NCBI GenBank assembly: GCA_023444055.1
Contig: JAEZRV010000065.1
Coordinates: 1 to 64,000, forward strand
Direction: 5' to 3'
Length of the DNA: 64,000 nt
Source of the DNA: Bacillota bacterium
GTDB taxonomy: Bacteria > Bacillota > Clostridia > Acetivibrionales > DSM-1351
The translations under genes were made by a program, and so were the position numbers. The notes beneath the pieces are model-generated. The model did not search any database. It saw only the letters and a list, made by a program, of their open reading frames with translations, and was not told where the DNA came from. This document shows positions 33,872 to 42,728 of the stretch, in pieces (position 1 is the first letter of the stretch; each line of letters opens with the position of its first letter).

Positions 33872-34858
33872 GTGACTGCTAGTATTAAGGATGTAGCCAT
33901 TAAATCAGGAGTTTCGGTTGCAACAGTATCCCATGTGATAAATAACACTCGCTTTGTAGCAGATTCAACAAGAGAAAAGATTTTAGCTGCAATGGAGGAA
34001 CTTAAATATGTACCAAATTCTATGGCACGAAGCCTACGGACAAACAAAACAAAGACTGTGGCACTTCTTATACCAGATATTTCGAACTTCTTTTTCACCG
34101 AGGTTGCTGAGGCTATAGAGAGTGTATTAAGTGAGAAAGGATATAGCCTTTTTTTGTGTAATACAGGAGAAAATATATCCTTAGAAAAAAAACAGATGAT
34201 GCTTATGAGTTCACAACTAGTAAGCGGCATTATCATTGCACCTACAAGCCGTGACTTTGATTATAGGTCAATGTACGCAGATGTAAATTATCCAATGGTA
34301 TTTATTGATAGAAAAACAAACAAACTACAAGCGGATGTGGTTGCTGTAGATGGTAGAACTGCTACCTACAATGCGGTATCTAATCTTATTAGCAAGGGAC
34401 ATAAGAGGATAGGCTATGTTGCAGGACGCGATGGCCTAAGCACAACTGATGAGCGACTTTTGGGTTATTTAGAAGCTATTGAGCAAAATGGAATACCAAT
34501 AGATGAAAAGCTTATAAAGAGAGGAGATTCTAAGAACGGAAGTGGTTATCAACTTACGGAGGAACTTTTAAAAACTGATGCTACCGCAATTTTTGTATCA
34601 AATAATCTGATGGCGGTAGGAGCAATAAAGTGTCTATCTAATGAAAAGATTTCTATCCCGGAACGTATGGCTATTATAGGATTTGACGATTACAATTGGT
34701 CTACAATAACTAATCCACCTTTATCAACAATAAAACAACCGGTTGCAAAACTGGGAGCCATGGCAGCAGAACTTGTACTTAAAAGAATAGAGAATCCTGA
34801 GGGACCCTATATAGAGTATAATCTTCCTGCTGAGTTTATACTACGTAAGTCTTGCTAG
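33872..34858 (+). CDS. LacI-family transcriptional regulator
   Basis: The N-terminus is a LacI helix-turn-helix (SIKDVAIKSGVSVATVSHVI, then KLKYVPNSMARSL-type hinge residues), followed by a periplasmic-binding-like sensor domain (VALLIPDISNFFFTEVAEAI, GIIIAPTSRDF, FVSNNLMAVGAI, MAIIGFDDYNWSTITNPPLS). The frame is open from TTG 33770, but that TTG is the -35 TTGACA and the operator lies inside the extra codons, so translation must begin later. GTG 33872 with AAGGGAG upstream gives 328 residues, right for the family; ATG 33860 abuts the same site. It probably controls the polyol dehydrogenase and PfkB genes that follow, with a sugar or sugar phosphate as inducer. Confidence 0.9.
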   Translation: MTASIKDVAIKSGVSVATVSHVINNTRFVADSTREKILAAMEELKYVPNSMARSLRTNKTKTVALLIPDISNFFFTEVAEAIESVLSEKGYSLFLCNTGENISLEKKQMMLMSSQLVSGIIIAPTSRDFDYRSMYADVNYPMVFIDRKTNKLQADVVAVDGRTATYNAVSNLISKGHKRIGYVAGRDGLSTTDERLLGYLEAIEQNGIPIDEKLIKRGDSKNGSGYQLTEELLKTDATAIFVSNNLMAVGAIKCLSNEKISIPERMAIIGFDDYNWSTITNPPLSTIKQPVAKLGAMAAELVLKRIENPEGPYIEYNLPAEFILRKSC

Positions 34859-34966
34859 ATAATTATATAAATAATAATACATGTAGCTGTTAGGTGGAAG
34901 GATACAGGACTTAAAGTTAGTGCCTTGAAAGGATACTAAATAAAACGAAAAATGAGGGGTAATATT

Positions 34967-35226
34967 ATGCCAGCAATAAAATATTCGAAAAACATTTCTT
35001 CTATAAAGCATTATGATGTAATCGTAGCTGGCGGTGGGCCTGCTGGCATATGTGCAGCAGTTGCTGCTGCTCGTGAAGGGGTATCAGTTGCATTAATTGA
35101 GAGATATGGTGTAACCTTACAGTAGGGCATGTTGGACCAGTTTTGGGGGAGGTTGCCCCTGGTGGTATGCGTGATGAACTTATGAAGCCGTTGGGAGTTA
35201 TCAGATGCAATTATGGAGGACACTAA
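34967..35226 (+). pseudogene. broken FAD-dependent oxidoreductase gene
   Basis: ATG 34967 with a GAGGGG site starts a normal N-terminus, MPAIKYSKNISSIKHYDVIV, followed by the FAD-binding GGGPAGICAAVAAAREG and LIERYG. The reading frame then shifts and stops at 35123-35125. In another frame the sequence continues as NLTVGHVGPVLGEVAPGG and MRDELMKPLGV, like the intact relatives, before ending at TAA 35224-35226. About 10-13 bases are therefore missing after LIERYG, and the remaining 1.1 kb is deleted. It is a remnant of the same FAD oxidoreductase family found five times at 48.9-64 kb. Confidence 0.85.
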
Positions 35227-35238
35227 GGAGATTATATT

Positions 35239-36249
35239 ATGAAAGCTTTTTTTATTGAAAAACCCAATGTTGGTATAGTACGAAATACAGATATACCTGT
35301 TCCAGCTGATGATGAGATACTTCTGGAGGTAAAGGCGGCAGGTGTTTGTGGTACAGATGTGCACATATACAAAGGTGAATATTTTGGGAGCTATCCTAGA
35401 ATTCCAGGTCATGAGTTCTCTGGTGTTGTAGCTGATATTGGGAAAAAGGTTACAAAATTTAAGGTTGGACAGTATGTTGCAGCAGATCCAAACATATTCT
35501 GTGAAGCATGTGATGCTTGTAAGGAAAATCGCCAGAATTTTTGTATAGATATGCATGCAGTTGGTGTTACACGACATGGTGCATTTGCTCAATATTTAAC
35601 GGTACCAGAGCGTTGTGTATTTAATATTTCAGGACTTTCCTTCACTGAGGCTTCAATGGTAGAACCTTTATCCTGTGTGGTTTATGGGCAGGAAAAGGCA
35701 GGAATACCACTAGGTGCTTCTGTGCTTATATTTGGTGCAGGGCCAATAGGGCTTATGCATTCTCAGCTTGCAGCGATAAATGGTGCGGCAAGTGTTACTG
35801 TTGTTGATCTCTTTGAGGACAAGCTTGCTTTAGCAAAAAAACTCGGAGCAGACCACACCTACACATCGTCGGAATTTGAAAAGCTTGGATTGGTTAATTC
35901 CTATGAGGTTGTTATTGATTGTACCGGAGTACCAAAGGTTATAGAGGGTGAAATAAAATATGTAAAGGACTCGGGCACAATACTCTTCTTTGGTGTATGT
36001 CCTGATAATAGTTCTATAACAATAAATCCTTATGAAGTATTTAAACGTGAACTTAAGATTTGTGGAAGCTTTGCACTAAAAAAGACTTATGGAAAAGCAG
36101 TTGCGATTGCTAAAAGTGGAAAAATAAATTTGTTAGACCTAGTGGATAAAAAGCTCTTATTGGATGATGCACCGAAACTTTTCGAGGATATAATGTCTGG
36201 AAATTCAGGCCTTAAAACTATTTTCTACCCAAATGGAATAGAAGAATAA
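35239..36249 (+). CDS. zinc-dependent polyol (sorbitol-type) dehydrogenase
   Basis: This 336-residue medium-chain dehydrogenase oxidises a secondary alcohol of a sugar alcohol or threonine-like substrate with NAD(P). The catalytic zinc ligands are in GVCGTDVHIYKG (Cys37) and IPGHEFSG (His/Glu near 59-60); the structural zinc site is the four-Cys cluster in NIFCEACDACKENRQNFC. The coenzyme domain begins SVLIFGAGPIGLMHSQLAA. The ribosome site AAGGAG overlaps the end of the upstream pseudogene. It is followed 21 bp later by a second dehydrogenase and then a PfkB kinase, so one or both dehydrogenases likely give a ketose that the kinase phosphorylates. The exact polyol is unknown. Confidence 0.88.
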   Translation: MKAFFIEKPNVGIVRNTDIPVPADDEILLEVKAAGVCGTDVHIYKGEYFGSYPRIPGHEFSGVVADIGKKVTKFKVGQYVAADPNIFCEACDACKENRQNFCIDMHAVGVTRHGAFAQYLTVPERCVFNISGLSFTEASMVEPLSCVVYGQEKAGIPLGASVLIFGAGPIGLMHSQLAAINGAASVTVVDLFEDKLALAKKLGADHTYTSSEFEKLGLVNSYEVVIDCTGVPKVIEGEIKYVKDSGTILFFGVCPDNSSITINPYEVFKRELKICGSFALKKTYGKAVAIAKSGKINLLDLVDKKLLLDDAPKLFEDIMSGNSGLKTIFYPNGIEE

Positions 36250-36270
36250 TAATATAAAGGAGGAGATTAT

Positions 36271-37293
36271 ATGTTACGTGCAACTATGACAAAGCCAGGG
36301 GAAATTATTTTTGATGATGTATCAGTTCCTGCCATAGGAGATAATCAAGTATTAATTAAAATAGCAAGGATAGGTGTATGTGGTTCAGACATGCATGTTT
36401 ATCACGGGAAGCATCCTTATACCTCATATCCGGTTGTACAGGGCCATGAAGTTACAGCTGTTGTAGAAAAATGTGGTAATGGAGTTGGAGATTTTGCTCC
36501 AGGAGATAGAGTTACTGTTCAACCTCAGGTATTTTGTGGTAAGTGTGCAATGTGTAGAGAAGGAGATTATCACATTTGTGAGAGCCTTAAAGTAATGGGA
36601 TTTCAAACAGAAGGTATGGCACAGGAATACTTCTTGGTAGACCAATCTAAACTCATACACATACCGGATGAGCTGGATATTGATTCTGGTGCACTAATAG
36701 AACCTGTTGCTGTTGGTATTCATGCAGTAAGGCGATTAGGAAATATCAAGGGTAAAAAGGTATTAGTATTAGGTGCAGGGCCTATTGGAAATCTTACAGC
36801 CCAAGCTGCAAAAGCTATGGGTGCAGCAAGTGTTATGATAACTGATTTAAGTGATTATAGAATAGAGAAGGCCATTGAGTGTGGCATAGATTTTTGTATT
36901 AATACAGCCAAGGTAGATTTAAAGGAAGCAGTTTTAAAGAATTTTGGTATAGATGGCGCTGATGCAATTTTTGAATGTATAGGGATACAGCCTACAATGG
37001 ATCAGGCTATATCTATAGCTAGAAAAGGTACTACTATAATGGTGGTAGGCGTATTTGGTGATTTGCCTAGAGTTGATCTTGGACTTGTACAAGACAGAGA
37101 GCTTACCTTACGTGGTACGCTTATGTATAAAAGAGAAGATTTCGATGATGCAATAAAGTTTATGGCTAAAAAGGAAATTGTAGTTACACCACTTATTTCT
37201 CGCCATTTTGTATTTAGGGATTATCTGAACGCTTATAAATTTATTGAAGAATCTAAAGATCGTGTAATGAAAATTCTGATTGACCTATTCTAA
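36271..37293 (+). CDS. second zinc-dependent polyol dehydrogenase
   Basis: The 340-residue protein has the same medium-chain dehydrogenase plan as its neighbour but is clearly a different member: IGVCGSDMHVYHGKHPY (catalytic Cys), VQGHEVTAVVEKCG, the structural zinc cluster QVFCGKCAMCREGDYHIC, and the coenzyme-binding KVLVLGAGPIGNLTAQAA. It is co-directional and 21 bp from the first dehydrogenase, with an AAGGAGGAG site. Having two dehydrogenases in one LacI operon suggests a substrate oxidised at two positions, or two related polyols. Confidence 0.87.
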   Translation: MLRATMTKPGEIIFDDVSVPAIGDNQVLIKIARIGVCGSDMHVYHGKHPYTSYPVVQGHEVTAVVEKCGNGVGDFAPGDRVTVQPQVFCGKCAMCREGDYHICESLKVMGFQTEGMAQEYFLVDQSKLIHIPDELDIDSGALIEPVAVGIHAVRRLGNIKGKKVLVLGAGPIGNLTAQAAKAMGAASVMITDLSDYRIEKAIECGIDFCINTAKVDLKEAVLKNFGIDGADAIFECIGIQPTMDQAISIARKGTTIMVVGVFGDLPRVDLGLVQDRELTLRGTLMYKREDFDDAIKFMAKKEIVVTPLISRHFVFRDYLNAYKFIEESKDRVMKILIDLF

Positions 37294-37344
37294 TTCTGAG
37301 GATTTATCAAAGCTTATAAAAACTATAGAAGGGCAGGGTGAATA

Positions 37345-38301
37345 ATGATTGATGTTGTAGCTCTCGGAGAGCTTCTTATAGATTTTACACAGATTCCTTC
37401 TGATAATGTTGATACTAGATGCTTTCAACAGAATCCAGGGGGAGCTCCTGCTAATGTACTAGCTGTTTTAGCAAAGTATGGAGTGAAATGCGCCTTTATA
37501 GGTAAGGTGGGGAAGGATATGTTTGGAGAGTTTTTAAGAGATCAACTTCAGGCAATGTCTATAGATTGCCGAAGCTTGATTATGGATTCTGAACATAATA
37601 CGACACTAGCTTTTGTAGCTCTAGATGACAAGGGTGATCGAAGCTTTAACTTTTATAGGAATCATGGTGCTGATACATGCCTTTTGCCAGAGGAAATAAA
37701 TTTAGAAATTATTAATCAATGTAAGATATTTCATTTTGGAACATTATCAATGACTCATGAGCCTTCACTTTCCGCCACAGTAAAGGCACTTGAATATGCC
37801 AAGACCTGTGGGAAGCTAATATCCTTTGACCCAAACTATAGAGCCCTTTTGTGGAAAGACGAGGACAGTGCAATAAAGGCGATGAAGTATGGACTATCGT
37901 ATTCAGATATGGCAAAGCTATCAATTGAAGAGGCACAGATGGTAACTGGAGAGACAGAACCTGAGAACTTCTTAAAGGAGCTATTTAAATATGGTTTATC
38001 CTTTGTTGCTATTACAATGGGACCACGTGGCTGTATATATGCCACAAAAGAGTTTATGGGGTCGTATCCTGAATTCCCGGCACATGTGGTAGACACTACA
38101 GGGGCAGGTGATACCTTCTGGGGGACCTTCCTAGCTAAATTTTTAGAAAATGGTGAAACCTTTGAAGAGGTATCAGTAGAGAAAATTTCCAATATGGTAC
38201 TTATGGCAAATATTGCTGCGGGTATGAGTACTGAAAAAAAGGGTTCTATACCCTCTATACCTGATTTAGACAAAGTAATCGAGGCATTTGATAAATTGTG
38301 A
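37345..38301 (+). CDS. PfkB-family carbohydrate kinase (fructokinase-like)
   Basis: The 318-residue ribokinase-fold kinase has both PfkB signatures: the N-terminal glycine-rich NPGGAPANVLAVLAKYG, and the C-terminal VDTTGAGDTFWGTFLAKFL with the catalytic Asp. Sequences of this shape are usually annotated fructokinase, but relatives act on several ketoses and keto-deoxy acids. As the last gene of the LacI operon it should phosphorylate the ketose made by the dehydrogenases. The start ATG follows AAGGGCAGGG. Confidence 0.88.
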   Translation: MIDVVALGELLIDFTQIPSDNVDTRCFQQNPGGAPANVLAVLAKYGVKCAFIGKVGKDMFGEFLRDQLQAMSIDCRSLIMDSEHNTTLAFVALDDKGDRSFNFYRNHGADTCLLPEEINLEIINQCKIFHFGTLSMTHEPSLSATVKALEYAKTCGKLISFDPNYRALLWKDEDSAIKAMKYGLSYSDMAKLSIEEAQMVTGETEPENFLKELFKYGLSFVAITMGPRGCIYATKEFMGSYPEFPAHVVDTTGAGDTFWGTFLAKFLENGETFEEVSVEKISNMVLMANIAAGMSTEKKGSIPSIPDLDKVIEAFDKL

Positions 38302-38373
38302 CAGGCAACTAATAAAATGATAATTTTTTAATTTTGGTGATACTAGAGCTCAAGCTTGTGGTTTGAGAAGAGA

Positions 38374-38412
38374 TAGCCCCTTTAATATTTGGTACAGGGA
38401 TATAAGGGGCTA
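38374..38412. terminator. hairpin between convergent pfkB and coaBC genes
   Basis: TAGCCCCTT (38374-38382) and AAGGGGCTA (38404-38412) are perfect complements, and inner AT bases can extend the stem. It lies 70 bp after the PfkB stop and 50 bp before the coaBC stop, so it probably ends transcription from both sides. T-runs are modest. Confidence 0.65.
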
Positions 38413-38461
38413 ATAAAAAGTCTATATTATATTCTATTTCAAATAGTAAGTTATAAAAATC

Positions 38462-39679
38462 TTAAAGTAACATTTTCGTATTCTTTCTTTCTCTCTCCGT
38501 TAAAATAGCAGTAAGAATCTGTTCTGCCACCATATCCTTAGACATTAACTGTAATGGAATATCCTTTTGTTCTGTTATAATTGTAACTACATTTGTGTCT
38601 GTGTTAAAGCCAGCACCGGGTTCTTTAAGACTGTTAGCGACAATCATATCGATTTTTTTATTAAAAAGTTTTTGTTTAGAGTTTTCCACTAGATCCTGAG
38701 TTTCCATAGAAAAGCCACAAATATATTGCTCATCTCTTCGGATTTCCCCTATTTTTTTAAGAATATCTGGAGTCCTTTTTAATTTGATACTTGTATCAGA
38801 AACTGACTTTTTAATTTTTTCGTTGCTTACTTTTACAGGACAATAATCAGCTACAGCCGCTGCTTTTATAACTATATCCTGCTCATCCAGTCTTTCAATT
38901 ACGGCAGAATACATATCTTCAGCACTGATAACATCTATAACATTCACACGTGTTGGAGGTGTTAAGCATGTTTTACCTGATACCAATGTAACATCAGCAC
39001 CTCTCAGCATGGCTGACTTTGCAAGAGAATATCCCATTTTACCTGAGGAATGGTTTGTAATAAAACGTACTGGATCAATTGCTTCTTGTGTAGGTCCAGC
39101 AGTTATTAGTACCTTTAACCCCAACATATCTTTCTCATATGCTATTTCCGATAAGACATAATCTATAAGTACATTTTCATCTGGCATTTTTCCTGTACCA
39201 ATATCACCGCAAGCCAACATTCCAGTCTCAGGAGGAATGACGATGAATCCATAATCTCGCAGCTTTTGAATATTATTTTGTACAATTTTATTTTGATACA
39301 TATTGGTATTCATTGCAGGTGCAATAATTTTTTTGCAGGAACATGCTAATGCAGTGGTAGTAAGCATATCATCAGCTAATCCATTTGCAAGCTTTGCAAT
39401 TATATTTGCAGATGCGGGAGCAATTAGCATTAAATCAGCTTTTTTGGCTAGGGCTACATGTTCAACATTATACTGAAAGTTTCTATCAAAAGTATCTATA
39501 AGACATTTGTTATTAGTTAGAGTTTCAAAAGTGATAGGATTAATAAAATTAGTTGAATTTTCAGTCATTATTACATGTACATCACAGTGCTGTTTTTTTA
39601 AAAGGCTAGTAACATTTGCCATTTTATATGCAGCGATACTTCCTGTGACACCTAAAATAACGGTTTTATCCTTTAACAT
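38462..39679 (-). CDS. coaBC: bifunctional phosphopantothenoylcysteine decarboxylase / phosphopantothenate-cysteine ligase
   Basis: CoaBC makes 4'-phosphopantetheine from 4'-phosphopantothenate and cysteine in CoA synthesis. The N-terminal flavoprotein CoaC domain has VILGVTGSIAAYKM, PASANIIAKLANGLADD and APAMNTNMYQN. The C-terminal CoaB domain has LITAGPTQEAIDPVRFITN, SSGKMGYSLAKSA and IKAAAVADYCP. I place the start at ATG 39679 (405 residues), because AAGGAAGG lies 6 nt upstream; an in-frame TTG at 39685 touches that site. coaX and the pan operon lie just beyond on the other strand, so most of the pantothenate-CoA pathway is grouped here. Confidence 0.95.
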   Translation of the reverse strand: MLKDKTVILGVTGSIAAYKMANVTSLLKKQHCDVHVIMTENSTNFINPITFETLTNNKCLIDTFDRNFQYNVEHVALAKKADLMLIAPASANIIAKLANGLADDMLTTTALACSCKKIIAPAMNTNMYQNKIVQNNIQKLRDYGFIVIPPETGMLACGDIGTGKMPDENVLIDYVLSEIAYEKDMLGLKVLITAGPTQEAIDPVRFITNHSSGKMGYSLAKSAMLRGADVTLVSGKTCLTPPTRVNVIDVISAEDMYSAVIERLDEQDIVIKAAAVADYCPVKVSNEKIKKSVSDTSIKLKRTPDILKKIGEIRRDEQYICGFSMETQDLVENSKQKLFNKKIDMIVANSLKEPGAGFNTDTNVVTIITEQKDIPLQLMSKDMVAEQILTAILTERERKNTKMLL

Positions 39680-39919
39680 TTTCAACCTTCCTTTTAATAT
39701 TTATTTATATAAAAATATGGAATCAGCTGAATTATAGCAAACTTTAATATAACAGTAAAGAATATTGACAAATTTTATCAAAAAATCTATTGATTAGTGC
39801 TAAAGTTTCTTATAAACTAAAATTATAACTATTATAAATATGCTTAATCTGGCATAATTGCAAAAACAAAGTGTAAAACCTTTGTATTTTATTGTTTAAA
39901 CGAGGAGCTGTGTATAAAT

Positions 39920-40687
39920 ATGATTTTAGCTATTGATATAGGGAATACCACTGTTGTTGTAGGATGTATTATAAATGGTAAAGTGATTTTATCAGGTAGA
40001 ATTGAATCCAATAGTACTTTTTCTTGTGATGAATATGCTTCATATTTTATGAATATGTTAGCTAAAGCAAACATTGATACTAATGATATTAAGGGCAGTA
40101 TTATTTCATCGGTTGTTCCTCAGATTACCAATGCAATAAAAAAGGCAGTTGCAATAGTAACTAATACTATTCCATTAATTGCAGGACCAAGCTTGAATCA
40201 TAATTTGAAGTTTATGGTACAAAGTCCTGATCATCTTGGGAGTGACCGTGTGGTCGATGCTATAGCGGCAGTACATTACTATAGTAAGCCAGTTATTATT
40301 TTTGATATGGGCACGGCAACAACAGTATCAGTGGTCGATGATAGCTATAATTTTAGAGGCGGCATGATTATGCTAGGCGTAAAAAGTGCATTAGATGCGC
40401 TTTCTAGTAAAGCCTCACAGCTTCCAACCATCAATCTTGAAGAATGTGGAAATATTATAGGTAAGAACACTATTGAGTGCATGCAAAGTGGAAGTGTTTA
40501 TGGACATGCAGCGATGGTTGATGGAATAATTCATAAATTAAAAAAGCAAGTGGGTAAGCACCCAACTGTTATTGCCACGGGTGGATTAGCACGATTAATT
40601 ATTCCACATTGTGAAGAGAAGATTATATATGACGAGTACCTATTGTTAAAGGGATTGTATCTATTATATGAAAAAAATGCCAAATAA
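39920..40687 (+). CDS. coaX: type III pantothenate kinase
   Basis: CoaX phosphorylates pantothenate, the first committed step of CoA synthesis, and is insensitive to CoA feedback. The 255-residue sequence has the ASKHA-fold motifs of the type III family: ILAIDIGNTTVVVG at the start, the conserved DHLGSDRVVDAIAAV, and IIFDMGTATTVSVVD. GAGGAG precedes the ATG by 10 nt. It is transcribed divergently from coaBC and is upstream of the pan operon, but is separated from panG by a structured 350-bp leader, so it may be a separate unit. Confidence 0.95.
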   Translation: MILAIDIGNTTVVVGCIINGKVILSGRIESNSTFSCDEYASYFMNMLAKANIDTNDIKGSIISSVVPQITNAIKKAVAIVTNTIPLIAGPSLNHNLKFMVQSPDHLGSDRVVDAIAAVHYYSKPVIIFDMGTATTVSVVDDSYNFRGGMIMLGVKSALDALSSKASQLPTINLEECGNIIGKNTIECMQSGSVYGHAAMVDGIIHKLKKQVGKHPTVIATGGLARLIIPHCEEKIIYDEYLLLKGLYLLYEKNAK

Positions 40688-41038
40688 TAGGGTTAGTATT
40701 TGTCGCTTTTTTTTAGGGTTACTCTAATTAAAGTATAGCTAATTGATAGGCTTAACTAGAGACAGTTTAAAGGCTTTACATAATTAAAATAAGGTGTTAT
40801 ATTACATAAATAGTAGTGAATTTTTTATAAAACTATATCATGATTTATTTTATTTTTGGTATGGCGGCTCGTATCCTAATAGGAATGAGACCTAAAGAGC
40901 AATCACTCCTCTGAAATGCTAGCGAAAAGTTTTGAGCCTTAACAGCATTAAATATGCTTAAAGGTGATAGCTTTAGAAGCTGAAGCTGTTTAATAACAGC
41001 TTAGAACAGCTTAGCTACAAAATCAGGGAGGTGGTACT
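40688..41038. other. 350-bp leader region before the pantothenate operon
   Basis: No protein gene was found. The second half looks like a structured 5' leader: a hairpin with two bulged adenosines at 40866-40892 (listed separately) and a perfect 8-bp hairpin AAGCTGTT-TAAT-AACAGCTT at 40984-41003. Long-range pairing of GGCTC (about 40866) with GAGCC (about 40936) is also possible. The panG ribosome site GGGAGGTGG ends the region. Confidence 0.55.
40866..40892 (+). ncRNA. candidate pan-motif leader RNA of the pantothenate operon
   Basis: The sequence folds as GG-CTCGT-TCC paired with GGA-ATGAG-CC, with a single unpaired A on each side (40873 and 40890) and a 5-nt loop (40877-40881). A stem broken by two conserved bulged adenosines, lying upstream of panB-type genes in Firmicutes, is how the pan RNA motif is described. 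It lies about 150 nt before panG. The match is to the general shape; I could not run a covariance model. Confidence 0.5.
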
Positions 41039-41896
41039 ATGAAAATTGGATTTATTGGTGCAGGAAAAGTAGGGTTTTCTCTTGGGAAATATTTTAGTGA
41101 ACATGATTTAGATGTCATAGGATATTACAGCAGAAATCCGCAATCTGCAATACAGGCAGCAGAATTTACAGGCACGGTGTACTTTAATGACATTGATAGC
41201 ATTGTAGAGGCAAGTGATACTCTTTTTCTTACTGTTCCCGATGGGGCGATAAAGGAATTATGGGATTACATTGATAAGTTGTCAATTAAAAATAAAATAA
41301 TTTGCCACTGTAGTGGTTTATTTTCATCTTCAGTTTTTTCTAATATTGATAATCATGATGCATATGGTTATTCTATTCATCCACTTTTAGGAATTAGCGA
41401 TAAGCAAAATTCTTACGAGCAGCTTTCTCGCGCGTTTTTTACAATTGAAGGCTCACCAAGCCGGTTGTATGATATGGAGATGCTGTTTAAACATCTGGGT
41501 AATCCTGTACAGGTTATTTCACCGAAAAACAAGGCGGTTTATCATAGCGCGGCGGTATTTGCCAGCAATTTAATGGTTGCATTGGCACAAACAGGCATAG
41601 ATCTACTTAAAAGCTGTGGTTTTGATGAGCAGAGTGCAAGCCTCGCTCTAAATACTTTAATGCTAGGCAATATTAAAAATATTGTTAGGCAAGGAACATC
41701 AGATGCATTAACAGGACCTATCGAACGATGTGATATAGAGACTGTCGAACAACATTTGTCTTGTTTAAACGGAGAGGATAGAGAAATATATATTTTACTT
41801 TCAAAAAAGCTAATTGATATTGCTAAAAGGAAAAAGCCGGATTGCAATTATGCTAAATTAGAAAACATGATGGGAGAGATGATAAATAATGAGTAA
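41039..41896 (+). CDS. panG: DUF2520-family Rossmann protein, probable ketopantoate reductase PanG
   Basis: The 285-residue protein has an N-terminal NADP-binding fold (MKIGFIGAGKVGFSLGKYF), then the DUF2520 features SDTLFLTVPDGAIKELWDYI, ICHCSGLFSS, YSIHPLLGI and the helical C-terminal half with YHSAAVFASNLMVALA. PanG was described in Francisella as a third type of ketopantoate reductase, unrelated in sequence detail to PanE. Here it is the first gene of a unit with panB, panC and panD and no panE is seen, so it very likely supplies pantoate. Its end overlaps the panB start by 8 bp. Confidence 0.85.
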   Translation: MKIGFIGAGKVGFSLGKYFSEHDLDVIGYYSRNPQSAIQAAEFTGTVYFNDIDSIVEASDTLFLTVPDGAIKELWDYIDKLSIKNKIICHCSGLFSSSVFSNIDNHDAYGYSIHPLLGISDKQNSYEQLSRAFFTIEGSPSRLYDMEMLFKHLGNPVQVISPKNKAVYHSAAVFASNLMVALAQTGIDLLKSCGFDEQSASLALNTLMLGNIKNIVRQGTSDALTGPIERCDIETVEQHLSCLNGEDREIYILLSKKLIDIAKRKKPDCNYAKLENMMGEMINNE

Positions 41897-42728
41897 TACC
41901 GTTCTTACATTTAAAGATTATAAACTTAATAATAAAAAAATAGCTGTTCTTACAGCATATGATTATGTGGCGGCAAAGCTAATGGATGAAGCAGGGGTTA
42001 ATGCCATATTGGTGGGCGATTCATTAGGAATGGTAGTTTTGGGGTATGAGGATACTTTGCAGGTTACGATGGAGGATATGATTCATCATACAAGAGCTGT
42101 GGCAAGAGGTGCAAAAAATACTTTGGTTATAAGTGATATGCCGTTCATGTCATATCAGACCTCAGTTTATGATGCGGTATGCAATGCAGGGCGCCTTGTT
42201 AAAGAGGGAAATGCTAACGCTGTCAAGCTTGAGGGCGGAAGTGTTGTTTGCCCTCAGATTAAAGCAATTGTTGATGCCTCTATACCTGTTATGGGGCATA
42301 TTGGTTTGACTCCACAATCTGTTAATGCTTTTGGTGGCTTTAAGGTACAAGGAAAAAGTGAAGAAGCTGCAAGGCATCTGATAGATTCCGCAAAAGCAAT
42401 TGAGCAGGCAGGTGCTTTTGCAATTACTCTCGAATGCATCCCTGCAAAATTGGCTACTCTTATTTCGCAAAGTATTTCTATTCCAACTATCGGAATAGGT
42501 GCAGGAAATGGTTGTGATGGGCAGGTGTTAGTTTATCAGGATATGCTAAGTATGTTTTCAGATTTGACACCAAAGTTTGCAAAAAGCTATGCAAATATTG
42601 GTACACAAATGAAAGCTGCTTTTTGTAAATATATTGAAGAGGTTCAAAGTGGGGTATTCCCTGCCGATGAGCATTGTTTTAAAATTGAGGATACTGTTAT
42701 TGAAAAACTATATGGGGGAGAAGCTTAA
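41889..42728 (+). CDS. panB: 3-methyl-2-oxobutanoate hydroxymethyltransferase
   Basis: PanB adds a hydroxymethyl group from methylene-tetrahydrofolate to alpha-ketoisovalerate, giving ketopantoate. The 279-residue protein has the TIM-barrel markers LTAYDYVAAKLMDEAGV, VGDSLGMVVLGYEDT, VTMEDMIHHTRAVARG, KLEGG, GHIGLTPQS and IPTIGIGAGNGCDGQVLV, with the metal-binding Asp residues in VGDS and SDMPF. It overlaps panG by 8 bp and panC by one base, indicating tight translational coupling. Confidence 0.97.
   Translation: MSNTVLTFKDYKLNNKKIAVLTAYDYVAAKLMDEAGVNAILVGDSLGMVVLGYEDTLQVTMEDMIHHTRAVARGAKNTLVISDMPFMSYQTSVYDAVCNAGRLVKEGNANAVKLEGGSVVCPQIKAIVDASIPVMGHIGLTPQSVNAFGGFKVQGKSEEAARHLIDSAKAIEQAGAFAITLECIPAKLATLISQSISIPTIGIGAGNGCDGQVLVYQDMLSMFSDLTPKFAKSYANIGTQMKAAFCKYIEEVQSGVFPADEHCFKIEDTVIEKLYGGEA

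Noticed and set aside
35011..35592. 193-codon minus-strand open frame
   Set aside because: It covers the FAD pseudogene and the start of the polyol dehydrogenase in antisense, without ribosome site or recognisable motif.
40861..41030. Known metabolite riboswitches (TPP, SAM, cobalamin, c-di-GMP, lysine) before panG
   Set aside because: None of their conserved core sequences was recognised; only the two-bulge stem resembling the pan motif fits.
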